From positions 1 through 54,343 of the forward strand of contig CALXPN010000008.1 of the NCBI GenBank assembly GCA_944390285.1: 54,343 nucleotides of DNA, in the 5' to 3' direction. Below are positions 16,448-25,635 of the stretch, piece after piece; the first letter of the stretch is position 1, and the number at the start of each line of letters is the position of its first letter. Source of the stretch: an uncultured Clostridia bacterium. GTDB lineage: Bacteria > Bacillota > Clostridia > TANB77 > CAG-508. The notes under the pieces were generated by a model, which worked only from the letters and a program-made list of their open reading frames with translations, was not told the origin of the DNA and made no database searches. The position numbers and the translations under genes are program-made.

Positions 16448-18869
16448 TTAATTTGAAAAATTATTTATAATATTTTGAATAGATTTTACATCTTCATCCA
16501 AAATATCTATACGAATAGAAGATACATCTAGAAGTTTTGGATTTAAATTAATTGGTTTATAATTATATATAGTTGTAATTGTAGATGAGTTATCTGGAAT
16601 AATTCTATATTTAGCATTTGTTCTATCTTTTAGATAATAAATTTTGTTTTGCAAACATTTTTTATCACATCCAGAATAACAATTATTAGTTTTGCCAAGA
16701 TAGCAGTAGTTATTTGTCATAACAGGAATTTTTCCATAAACAATTACTTCACAAGGAATAAGGGAAAGTTGATTTAATGAGTTCATTTCAGTTAATTCTA
16801 ATTCTGGTGAAGTAGTATTATATGAAAAACCTAAATTTTTTAATTTTTCTATTGAAAAGCTATTATAAATATTTAAAGTATAATTCCCAATTAATTCTAA
16901 ATTATATTTTTTGAATTTTTCTATTTGAGAAATGTGAGATATAACAAATCCTTTTATATCAAATTCAGAAATTATTTTTTCAAAATCTATACTATCTAAA
17001 TTTTTGTTTTTTATAATATTTGGCATATAAATATAAGTATTAAAGTTTTGTGTAATACTATTTAAAATATTTTTAAACTTATTATTTATAAAGTATTTTA
17101 ATGGTATATATATTTTATTTATGTTCGTTAAACTTGTATAATCAAAAATTTCATCTAAGATATTTAATAATAAAGAAACATTTTTGGTATGTTCTGTTTT
17201 ATTATATCTAATATTAAAAGTATTAAATATAATATTATTTGACAAATTTGAATTTAAGTTATGAGAATATTTTTCTAAAACTAAATTTTCTAATCCTTTA
17301 AGAGCAGTTCTTCTTAAATCATTTATTACACCCATTGGAACAAATAAATTGTTATCTAAATCAATTTTTAAATTTGCAAATTCAAATTCAGTATTTCCTG
17401 TTTTTAAAATTTGTTTAAAAATATTTTCTTTGGTAATAGAGTTATTAATTGCTATACTAGGAAAATTATTCGAAGTGGCAGTAAATTCTAATCCCCTATA
17501 AAAACCAGAATCTGAATATATTTTAAGTGTTATAGGTAAATTTTCTTTTATTGTAATTTCTCCATTTATAATGATTTTTTTAAAATCCTTATTTTCTTTA
17601 AAAGTGGGAGAAATAGATCTATTCAAATTTTTACTTTCTAATTTATAAATTTTTGTTCCTAAAGAAAAATCACCTTTAATTCTTCCAATTGTTACAATAC
17701 TGCCTTTTTCTAAAGTTTCAAAATTTTGAGAGTTTTTCATAAGCTCTGAAATATTATAAATATTATTATTTATAGATATTTTATCACCAATAGATAAAGA
17801 ATGTTCTAATTTTAATGATACATAAGCTTTTTTTTCGAATATTTTAGAGATTTTTCCAATATAAATTCCCATATTATTAGGTTTAAATTTAAAAATTAAA
17901 TTTTTATTACCCAAATTATTAAAATGTCCAGTTGAAAATTCACCACGATTAAATACTTGAAGTAATTCTTCTTTATCTGACAAATTTGTTTCTTTATTTT
18001 TTATATTTAAATTTTCATTAATAATTTTTTTTAATGTAATATTATCTAATTCAATATTATTTAAAATTAAATCTATATACTTTCTGTATATCTTAGTTAC
18101 TGTCCCTACATATATAGGTGATTTCATTCTACCTTCTATTTTTAAAGAATTTATACCCATTTTTATAAGTTCTGGTAAGAATTCTATACCACAATTATCT
18201 CTAGGACTTAATAAATATCCTTTGTCCAAAATAGATTCTTTTCCAGAATAATTTGTTTCAATTAATTCATAAGGTAATCTACAAGGTTGAGCACATAGTC
18301 CACGATTTCCAGAACGCCCACCAATCATACTAGATAACAAACATTGTCCCGAATAAGAAATACATAAGGCACCATGAATAAAAACTTCTAGTTCTACTGA
18401 ACTGTTTTTTCTTATATTTTCTATTTCATTTAAATTAAGTTCACGAGAAAGAACCACTCGTGAAAACCCCATACTTTCTAGTTGTTTTACACCATCTAAA
18501 TTATGTGTTGTCATTTGAGTACTAGCATGTAAAGGAATTTGTGGGAAATTTTTTAAAAGATAATTTGCAAGACCTAAATCCTGAATAATAATTGCATCTA
18601 CTCCAAGATTGTAAGCTTTTATAGCAAGATCTACAGCCTCTTCAAATTCATTATTTTTAATTAAAGTATTTAATGCTAAATGAACAGAAACATTTCTTAA
18701 TTTTGCATATTTAATAGCTTCATATAATTCTTCATAATTAAAATTAGCAGCTTTTGCTCTAGCACTAAAATTTGATGCTCCAAGATATACTGCATTTGCA
18801 CCATTTTGTACAGCAGATTTTAAACATTCAAAGTCTCCGAACAGGAGAAAGTAGTTCTATTTTTTTCAT
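16448..18869 (-). CDS. U32 family peptidase / RlhA-like protein, needs +1 frameshift
   Basis: Peptidase U32 family protein with a DUF3656-like C-terminal part, about 807 aa when read through. The family includes RlhA, which hydroxylates 23S rRNA, and other Fe-S hydroxylases. Cysteines fit such a cluster: GQC, GLCAQPCR and a CYSGCDKKC segment. Translation should start at ATG 18869, behind GAAGGAG, giving MKKIELLSPV. The 11th codon is CGG and the frame then hits TGA at codon 14. Skipping the C of that CGG gives LSPV-GDFECLKSAVQNG, the expected family N-terminus, and the frame is then open to the end. No ATG, GTG or TTG occurs in that frame before 18514, so internal initiation would lose over 100 conserved residues. 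Confidence 0.85.
18837..18839 (-). other. CGG codon at a +1 frame break (U32 gene)
   Basis: The minus-strand context is CCT GTT CGG AGA CTT TGA. Omitting the C gives CCT GTT GGA GAC TTT GAA (P V G D F E), which restores the family motif. It is one of three such sites in the window. Confidence 0.8.
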
Positions 18870-18884
18870 TTTACTCCTTCTATT

Positions 18885-18922
18885 AAAATATTATAAAATT
18901 CATATAAATTTTATAATATTTT
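18885..18922. repeat. perfect 16-bp dyad overlapping the U32 promoter
   Basis: Arms 18885-18900 and 18907-18922 are exactly complementary around a 6-nt centre, and the -10 box of the U32 promoter (18913-18908) lies inside the right arm. It could be an operator or a structured leader; its AT-only arms make chance a real possibility. Confidence 0.6.
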
Positions 18923-18936
18923 TCTTAAAAGTTCAA
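18908..18936 (-). promoter_or_regulatory. promoter of the U32 gene
   Basis: On the minus strand, TTGAAC (18936-18931), 17 nt and TAAAAT (18913-18908), about 40 nt before ATG 18869. Confidence 0.5.
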
Positions 18937-18986
18937 GAAATTACTAATCTAAAAGAATAAAAATAATATAAAATAGTATAAAAAGC

Positions 18987-19015
18987 TTGCAATTGCTTTA
19001 AAATAAGTGTATAAT
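18987..19015 (+). promoter_or_regulatory. promoter of the rimP-nrnA operon
   Basis: TTGCAA (18987-18992), 17 nt and a perfect TATAAT (19010-19015). It precedes a structured leader of about 70 nt before rimP. Confidence 0.65.
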
Positions 19016-19036
19016 ATTTATGGCAAAACAATAAAA

Positions 19037-19070
19037 CTAGGAGAGTGGGAACAAATCCCACTCTCTACTA
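19037..19070 (+). promoter_or_regulatory. leader hairpin upstream of rimP
   Basis: A perfect 10-bp stem, GAGAGTGGGA (19041-19050) against TCCCACTCTC (19056-19065), with a 5-nt loop; flanking CTAG/CTAG can extend it. It is by far the most GC-rich element of the region and ends about 10 nt before the rimP ribosome site. No T run follows, so it is not a simple terminator. A role in mRNA processing or in control of the nusA operon is an inference. Confidence 0.7.
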
Positions 19071-19089
19071 GCGTTTAGGAGGAATTAAT

Positions 19090-19551
19090 TTGTCTTCAAA
19101 AAATATTGAATCTAAAGTTGAAAATTTATTAAAAGAAACGATTAAAAATTTAGGGTATAATTTGTATGATGTATTATATGAAAAAGAAGGAAAAGATTAT
19201 TATTTAAGAATAATAATAGATAAACCAGGAGGAATAGATCTTAATGATTGTGAAAAAGTAAATAATGAAATAAATGGTATTTTAGATGAAGCAGATTATA
19301 TAAAAGAACAATATTTTTTAGAAGTATCTTCACCAGGCTTAGAACGCAATTTGAGAAAAGAACAACATTATAAAGAACAAATAGGAAATGAAATAAAAAT
19401 AAAACTTTTTAAACCTATAGAAAATAAAAAAGAACTAATTGGTATATTGGAAGAATATAATAATGGTGAGATTACAATAAAAGTTGATGAAAAGACTATT
19501 AAAATAAATTCTAATGATATAGCTGTTGCAAAAACTATATTTAATTGGTAG
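19090..19551 (+). CDS. rimP: ribosome maturation factor RimP
   Basis: 30S subunit assembly factor of 153 aa. The N-terminal domain contains LRIIIDKPGGIDLNDCEKVN and the motif FLEVSSPGLERNL, both typical of RimP/YlxS, followed by an SH3-like C-terminal domain. Translation starts with TTG at 19090, preceded by TTAGGAGG, and no better ATG exists. It is the first gene of the operon, 11 nt upstream of nusA, as in most Firmicutes. Confidence 0.95.
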   Translation: MSSKNIESKVENLLKETIKNLGYNLYDVLYEKEGKDYYLRIIIDKPGGIDLNDCEKVNNEINGILDEADYIKEQYFLEVSSPGLERNLRKEQHYKEQIGNEIKIKLFKPIENKKELIGILEEYNNGEITIKVDEKTIKINSNDIAVAKTIFNW

Positions 19552-19562
19552 GAGGAAATAAA

Positions 19563-20771
19563 ATGAAAAACATTGATGTTAAAGAAATACTTGCAGTAAT
19601 GGACGAATTGGAAAAAGAAAGAGGGATAAGTAAAGATTATTTAGTAGAAGCATTAGAAGAAGCACTAGTAAAAGCTTATAAACAAAATTTTGATGCAGAC
19701 GAAAATGTCGAAAATGTAAAAGTTACTATAGATAAGCAAACTGGTGAAATGCATGTTTATTCAGCTAGAGAAGTAGTAGAAGAATTACCTGTTCCAGAAC
19801 TTGAGATTAGTTTAGAAGATGCTAGAAAAATAGATAAAAACTATAATGTAGGAGATGTAGTAAATATTGAAATAAAACCAAAAGATTTTGGTAGAATAGC
19901 TGCTCAGAAAGCAAAACAAGTTGTTGTACAAAAAATAAGAGAAGCAGAAAAGGAAATGGTTTTTACAGAATTTAATGATAAAAAAGGAGAAATCGTTTCT
20001 GGAATTATTCAAAAAGCAGATGGAAAGATAGTTGTAATGGATTTAGGAAAATTAGAGGGAATTATGCCTTTAAAAGAACAAATACCTACTGAGACATATA
20101 GAGTAAATGATAAAATAAGAGGCTATGTTTTAGAGGTAGAAAAAGGATTAAAAGGTACACCACAAGTTATAGTTTCAAGAAGTCATCCAGATTTTGTAAG
20201 AAAACTATTTGAATTTGAAATACCAGAAATTTATGAAGGATTAATAGAGATAAAAAGTATATCAAGAGATCCTGGTTCAAGAAGTAAAATAGCAGTATAT
20301 TCAAGAGATGAGAATATAGATCCAGTTGGTTCTTGTGTAGGACAAAAAGGTGTAAGGATTCAAAATATTATAAATGAATTAAATGGAGAGAAAATTGATG
20401 TTATAGAATGGAATGAAGATCCTGCTATATATATTGCAGCAGCATTGCTTCCAGCACAGGTTATGGCTGTTGATATTAAAGAAGAAGAAAAATTTGCTCA
20501 AGTAATAGTACCAGATGATCAACTTTCTCTTGCAATTGGTAAATCAGGTCAAAATGCTCGTTTAGCAGCAAAGCTTACAAATTGGAAAATAGATATAAAA
20601 TCAGAATCTCAAATAAGAGAAATATTACTTTCACAAATGAATTCTGAAGAATCAGAAACAGAAGAAATAGAAAATAAAAAAGTAGACGAAAACAGTGAAA
20701 GTAAGGTAGAAACAGAAGAAACAGCTAAGAAAAAAAGAGGTAGACCAAAAAAGACGGAGACAAATAGTTAA
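19563..20771 (+). CDS. nusA: transcription termination/antitermination factor NusA
   Basis: RNA polymerase-binding elongation factor, 402 aa from ATG 19563 (AGGAGG just upstream). An in-frame TTG at 19545, inside the rimP end, is rejected. The domain order is the N-terminal RNAP-binding domain (1-125), S1 (about 130-200) and two KH domains (about 200-345, with GSCVGQKGVRIQ and the GKSGQNARLAAKL segment). There is an acidic C-terminal tail ending in KKKRGRPKKTETNS, an AT-hook-like RGRP motif. The long acidic repeats of proteobacterial NusA are absent, as normal for Firmicutes. Confidence 0.96.
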   Translation: MKNIDVKEILAVMDELEKERGISKDYLVEALEEALVKAYKQNFDADENVENVKVTIDKQTGEMHVYSAREVVEELPVPELEISLEDARKIDKNYNVGDVVNIEIKPKDFGRIAAQKAKQVVVQKIREAEKEMVFTEFNDKKGEIVSGIIQKADGKIVVMDLGKLEGIMPLKEQIPTETYRVNDKIRGYVLEVEKGLKGTPQVIVSRSHPDFVRKLFEFEIPEIYEGLIEIKSISRDPGSRSKIAVYSRDENIDPVGSCVGQKGVRIQNIINELNGEKIDVIEWNEDPAIYIAAALLPAQVMAVDIKEEEKFAQVIVPDDQLSLAIGKSGQNARLAAKLTNWKIDIKSESQIREILLSQMNSEESETEEIENKKVDENSESKVETEETAKKKRGRPKKTETNS

Positions 20772-20802
20772 AACATTGGTTATTTATATAGGAAGTGATT
20801 AT

Positions 20803-21066
20803 ATGTTAAAAAAGAAACCATTAAGAAGATGTATGGCTTGTAATGAACAAAAAGAGAAAAAAGATCTTTTAAGAATTGTAAAATCAAAAGATGGAATGAT
20901 TCAAATAGATCTAACTGGAAAGAAAAACGGCAGAGGAGCTTATATTTGTAAATCTGAAGAATGTTTAGAAAAATTAATAAAATCAAAAAGATTAGAAAAG
21001 ATTTTTGAAATGCAAATAAGTTCAGAACTATATGAAAATATAAGAGGTGTGATTATTGATAAATAA
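20803..21066 (+). CDS. rnpM: RNase P modulator RnpM (YlxR)
   Basis: YlxR-family protein of 87 aa. It has the family signature RRCMACNEQKEKKDLLRIV and NGRGAYIC, with the conserved basic surface. Bacillus YlxR has been reported to bind and modulate RNase P. ATG 20803 follows GGAAGTG; an upstream TTG at 20776 is less likely. It sits between nusA and ylxQ, its standard place, and overlaps ylxQ by 11 nt. Confidence 0.92.
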   Translation: MLKKKPLRRCMACNEQKEKKDLLRIVKSKDGMIQIDLTGKKNGRGAYICKSEECLEKLIKSKRLEKIFEMQISSELYENIRGVIIDK

Positions 21067-21379
21067 AGTAAATGGTTTGCTAGGTTTAAGTGCAAAATCA
21101 GGAAATATTTTAGCTGGAACAGATTTAGTTCTAGATGAAATGTTAAAAAAAAGAGTGAAACTTGTTATACTTGCAAGTGATGCTTCAGAAAAAACAAAAA
21201 AAAACATGAAGTACTATTGTGACAAAGCAAATGTAGAAATAGTAATATATGGAACTATTGAAGAAAATAGCAAAGCAATAGGAAAGAAAAATAAAGCAGT
21301 TCTAGCAATTAAAGACAGAAATTTAGCTGATGCTATAAAAAAAGTAATTCATGGAGGTGAAGCATTTGGAAAAAATTAA
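21056..21379 (+). CDS. ribosomal L7Ae-family RNA-binding protein YlxQ
   Basis: Kink-turn RNA-binding protein of the L7Ae/L30e family, 107 aa. The start LGLSAKSGNILAGTDLVLD and the segment VKLVILASDASEKTKKN match YlxQ/RplGA. It begins with TTG at 21056, inside the rnpM end, and ends inside the start of infB, so the three cistrons are probably translationally coupled. Its precise role is unknown. Confidence 0.9.
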   Translation: MINKVNGLLGLSAKSGNILAGTDLVLDEMLKKRVKLVILASDASEKTKKNMKYYCDKANVEIVIYGTIEENSKAIGKKNKAVLAIKDRNLADAIKKVIHGGEAFGKN

Positions 21380-24138
21380 AATTCATGAACTAGCGAAAAA
21401 ATTGGGAGTAACCAATAAAGTGCTTTTAGATGTGGCTAAAAAACTACGGTTTAGATGTAAAAAGTCATTTAAGTTCTATTACTGATGAAGAAAGAGAAAA
21501 AATAGAAAAATTAGTTAAAGGAGTTTCAAAAACAAAATCTATGGATAATAAGAAAGAAAAAAAAGATGAGCCTGTAATAATAAGAAGAGCAGTTATTATC
21601 AATGATGATGACTCAAAAAAAGAAGAGGAAATAAAAAGAAAAGAACAGTCTAGAAAAAAAGATGTAGGATTTATAGAAAATAAGAGAAATAAAGATTATA
21701 ATATTGTATATAGAGATAAACCTACAAAACCTCTTACAGTAAGTGAATTATTAGGAATTACAACAAAAAAGGATAAAAAACCAGAAGAAAAAACAGATAA
21801 AAAAGTTGTAGACTCAAAAGAAAAAGAGGAAAAGAAAGTTTCTGTAGAAAAATCAACAGAAGCAATTATTTCTGATACTCAAAATACCACTAAAGTAGTT
21901 GAAACAAGTAAACATAGTTTTGAAAATAAAGAAACCAAACATAATAAATCTTATAATGAAAATAATCATAATAGAAAAAATTATAATAATGATAATTCAA
22001 AAAATTCTTTTAATAAAAAAGATAATAAAAATATAAAATCAGGTAATAGAAAAAGTTTAGATAATAAAGGAATAGATAGAAAAATTAAAAATATTATGGA
22101 AGTGGAAATTCCAACTGAAAAAGAAAATGTAAGAGATTATGGTGGAAATAAAGCAAAAGATAGAGCAAAACAAAATAGACAAGAAGAGTCAAAAGCAAAT
22201 AGAAGAAATAATAATCGTAGAAATAATAATAATGATTTCAATTCTGAAAAATTAAATGATTTAAAAGGTCAAAATAGATTATCTAATATAGATATGTTAG
22301 ATTATTATGATTTAAGTACTGAAAGGGGAAGAAGATCTAAAAAGAAGAACACTAAACAGGAAAACAGAACAAAACAAAAAATATTTAAATTAACAGAAAT
22401 TACTATTCCTGAAACTATTACAGTTAAAGATTTAGCAGCTGAAATGAAAATAACAAGTAGTGATGTTATAAAAAAATTATTAAATTTAGGAATAATGGCA
22501 ACAATAAATAATGAATTAGATTTTGACACAGCATATTTGATTGCTCAAGAATATGGTATAAATGCAACTAAGAAAAATGTTGTAACAGATGAAGATATTT
22601 TAATAGATGAAACAGAAGATAGAGAAGAAGATTTGAAACCAAGACCACCAGTTATTGTTGTTATGGGACACGTAGATCATGGTAAAACATCTTTACTAGA
22701 TGCAATTAGAAGTACAAATGTAATAGAAGGTGAATCTGGAGGTATAACACAACATATTGGTGCTTATCAAGTAAAAATAAATGATAGAGATATAACATTT
22801 TTAGATACACCAGGACATGAAGCGTTTACTGCAATGCGTGCAAGAGGTGCAATGATTACTGATATTGCTATATTAGTTGTTGCTGCGAATGATGGTGTAA
22901 TGCCTCAAACTGTTGAAGCTATAAATCATGCTAAAGCAGCTAATATTCCTATTATAGTTGCTGTAAATAAAATGGATTTACCAGATGCTAATTTTGAAAA
23001 AGTACAACAAGAATTGATGCAATATGAATTAGTACCAGAAGCTTGGGGTGGAGATACTATATATGTACCTATTTCGGCAAAGAAAAAAGAAGGAATTGAT
23101 AATCTTCTTGAAATGGTATTATTAGAAGCAGATGTACTAGAACTAAAAGCTAATCCAACAAAACAAGCAAAAGGTACAGTAATAGAAGCAAAATTAGACA
23201 AATCAAGAGGACCTGTTGCAACAGTTCTTGTACAAAGAGGAACATTAGATGTTGGTGATACTATAATTGTTGGTTCATCAATTGGAAGAATAAGAACAAT
23301 GTTAAATGATAAAGGTAAAAAGGTTAAAACTGCAGGACCTTCTACTCCAGTAGAAATAACAGGTTTAGCTTCTGTACCAGAATCTGGTGATACTTTTTAT
23401 GAAGTAAAAGATGAAAGAACAGCAAAACATTTAATAGAAAAAAGAAAATACGAAAAACATCAAAAAGAAATTGGAGCAAATAAAGTTGTTACACTTGATG
23501 ATTTATTTAGTAAAATTGAAAATGAAAATTTAAAACAACTAAATTTAATTGTAAAGGCAGATGTTCAAGGTTCTGTTGAAGCTTTAAAACAATCATTAGA
23601 GAAATTGTCTAATGATGAAGTAAAAGTAAAAGTTATTCACTCAAATGTTGGTGGTGTAACTGAATCTGATGTAACACTTGCAAAAGTATCAGGTGCAATT
23701 ATAATTGCATTTAATGTAAGGCCAGAAGTTATTGCAAAATCTATTGCAGATAAAGAAGGTGTAGAAATAAAGCAATATGCTGTAATTTATGATGCAATAA
23801 ATGATGTAGAAGCTGCTATAAAAGGAATGCTTGATCCAGTATATAAAGAAGTTGTTATAGGAACTGCTGAAATAAGACAAATATTTAAAGTATCTAATGT
23901 TGGAACAATTGCTGGTACTTATGTATTAACAGGTAAAGTTGCAAGAAATGCTGGCATAAGAGTAATAAGAGATAATATTGTAATTCATGATGGAAAATTA
24001 ATATCTTTAAAAAGATTTAAAGATGATGTTAAAGAAGTTGATAAAGGTTATGAATGTGGACTTCAAATTGAAGGATTTAATGATATTAAAGAAGGAGATC
24101 AATTAGAAGTATATATTATGGAACAAGTAAAACAATAG
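21366..24138 (+). CDS. infB: translation initiation factor IF-2, needs +1 frameshift
   Basis: GTPase that places initiator tRNA on the 30S subunit, about 923 aa. The true start is TTG 21366, behind GGAGGTG, giving the standard IF2-N domain start [20 protein letters not shown]. Codon 28 is CGG, after which this frame stops at TGA 21483. Dropping the C gives [15 protein letters not shown], the expected continuation, open to 24138. Then follow a long Lys/Asn-rich linker, a second IF2-N domain, the G domain ([20 protein letters not shown]) and domains II-IV. An ATG at 21430 lies in the downstream frame (MWLKNYG), so a shortened IF2 by reinitiation is an alternative. The gene is essential, which makes a true null unlikely. 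Confidence 0.92.
21447..21449 (+). other. CGG codon at a +1 frame break (infB)
   Basis: The context is GCT AAA AAA CTA CGG TTT AGA. Omitting the C gives CTA GGT TTA GAT (L G L D). An A6 run six bases upstream offers an alternative explanation (one A too many would give KNYGLDV), but the CGG match to the other two sites favours the C. Confidence 0.8.
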
Positions 24139-24164
24139 GCTTCTAAATATAGAAAGGATTTTAT

Positions 24165-24524
24165 ATGTCTAATAGTAGAATGAATAAAATAGATGAGGAA
24201 TTAAAAAAAGAAATAAGTAATATAATTTCTACAGAATTAAAAAATCCTCATCTTACAGGGTTAATTAGTGTAACTAGAGTAAAAACTACGCCAGACCTTA
24301 GATTTGCAAAAGTTTTTGTTAGTATGATAAATGAAAAAAGTAAAAAAGAAAATTTATCTATTTTAAAAAAATCTAGTGGTTATATAAGAAGTGCGATTGC
24401 TAAAAAAGTAAATTTAAGATATACACCAGAACTTGTTTTTGAATTTGATGAATCTTTAGAATATGGTTCTAGGATAGATGAAATCTTAAAAGATATTACA
24501 AAGGATTTGAAAAAAGGAGAGTAA
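24165..24524 (+). CDS. rbfA: ribosome-binding factor A
   Basis: KH-type 30S maturation factor of 119 aa. Family segments are present: RMNKIDEELKKEISNII near the start, GLISVTRVKTTPDLRFAKVF and LRYTPELVFEFDESLEYG. It starts 26 nt after infB and is followed within 2 nt by nrnA, as in the standard operon. Confidence 0.95.
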   Translation: MSNSRMNKIDEELKKEISNIISTELKNPHLTGLISVTRVKTTPDLRFAKVFVSMINEKSKKENLSILKKSSGYIRSAIAKKVNLRYTPELVFEFDESLEYGSRIDEILKDITKDLKKGE

Positions 24525-24526
24525 GT

Positions 24527-25483
24527 ATGACTTTAGATGAAATATTAGTTGAAGTAAAAAAATCAGATAATATAGTTATTATGGCACATGAGGTACCAGA
24601 TGGAGATGCAATTGGAAGTAGTTTGGCAATGTGCTTGGCACTTAGAAATATGGGAAAAAATGCAATTGTTTTAATGAAAGATTTTCCAGAAAACTTTTCG
24701 TTTTTACCAGGCATAGAGTTTATACAAAAAGAATCTGAAATAAAAGTATTTGATATGGCAATAGTGCTTGATTGTCCAAATTCTAAAAGACTTAATGAAG
24801 CTTTTGAAGAATATTTTGAAAATGCAAAAGTAAAAGTACAATTTGATCATCATAATAAAAATGATATGTTTGGAGATTATAATGTTGTAAATCATGTTTC
24901 ACCAGCTACTGCACAAATTTTAGTTTCAAGTTTCCAATATTTACAAATTGAAATAACAAAGGATATTGCAACTTGTTTATTAACAGGAGTTATAACAGAT
25001 ACAGGTGGATTTAGAAATACAAATGTAACAGTTGAATCTTTTGAATTTGCATCATGGTGTTTAGAAAAAGGAATAAATTTATCTAGAATTTATCAAGAGT
25101 CAATGCTTACTATGACAAAAACTAAATTTGAAGCAGAAAAACTTGCAATGAATAGATTAGAATTTTTTGCAGATGGAAAAATAGCTTTTACATATCTTAC
25201 TAAAAAAGATGATGAAGAAATAGGGCTTAAACCAGGCGATAGAGACGGAATAGTTGAAATTGGTAGAACTATTGAAGATGTAGAAGTTTCAATATTTTTA
25301 TATGAAAAAGAAAAAGGATATAAAATATCTCTTAGATCAAATGAATATGTAAATGTTTCAGAAGTAGCTTCAATCTTCGGTGGAGGAGGACATATAAAAG
25401 CTGCAGGTGCTACAATACTTAATATGTCTTTTGATGAAGTAAAAAAAGCTATAATATCAGAAGTAACTAAAAATTTAAAATAA
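24527..25483 (+). CDS. nrnA: bifunctional oligoribonuclease / pAp phosphatase NrnA
   Basis: DHH/DHHA1 phosphoesterase of 318 aa that degrades short RNA oligomers and pAp. Motifs in order: HEVPDGDAIGSS (DGDAxGS), DCPN, FDHHNKND (the DHH triad), a GVITDTGGFRN segment and the DHHA1 motif GGGGHIKAAGA at the C-terminus. AAAGGAGAG precedes ATG 24527. It is the last gene of the rimP operon here, where truB often follows in other Firmicutes; a terminator comes directly after it. Confidence 0.94.
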   Translation: MTLDEILVEVKKSDNIVIMAHEVPDGDAIGSSLAMCLALRNMGKNAIVLMKDFPENFSFLPGIEFIQKESEIKVFDMAIVLDCPNSKRLNEAFEEYFENAKVKVQFDHHNKNDMFGDYNVVNHVSPATAQILVSSFQYLQIEITKDIATCLLTGVITDTGGFRNTNVTVESFEFASWCLEKGINLSRIYQESMLTMTKTKFEAEKLAMNRLEFFADGKIAFTYLTKKDDEEIGLKPGDRDGIVEIGRTIEDVEVSIFLYEKEKGYKISLRSNEYVNVSEVASIFGGGGHIKAAGATILNMSFDEVKKAIISEVTKNLK

Positions 25484-25493
25484 TATTTTATAT

Positions 25494-25521
25494 AAAAACA
25501 CACTTCAAAGTGTGTTTTTTT
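25494..25521 (+). terminator. terminator of the rimP-nrnA operon
   Basis: AAAACACACTT pairs with AAGTGTGTTTT across a 2-nt centre and is followed by a T run to 25521. It is a strong classic intrinsic terminator 11 nt after the nrnA stop. Confidence 0.9.
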
Positions 25522-25558
25522 GTAATACTAATTTAATGAAAAAGAAAAAATATTGTTA

Positions 25559-25587
25559 TTGAAGTAGTAAAAAATGTAAATTAAAAT
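25559..25587 (+). promoter_or_regulatory. probable promoter of 25636
   Basis: TTGAAG (25559-25564), 17 nt and TAAAAT (25582-25587). The match is moderate. Confidence 0.4.
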
Positions 25588-25635
25588 TATATTAGATTAT
25601 TGTAAATCAATGAAAAGATTAGAAAGGAAAATAAA

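Noticed and set aside
16448..18514. U32 gene starting at ATG 18514
   Set aside because: The same frame is open and clearly family-like for more than 100 codons upstream, and a good ATG with ribosome site lies at 18869.
21440..21449. Classic -1 slippery site (A AAA AAC) in infB
   Set aside because: The heptamer is present, but the shift required is +1, so a -1 mechanism does not fit.
21430..24138. infB starting at ATG 21430 as a normal complete gene
   Set aside because: This start has no ribosome site and drops the conserved IF2-N helix encoded in the preceding frame from TTG 21366. I keep it only as an alternative short form.
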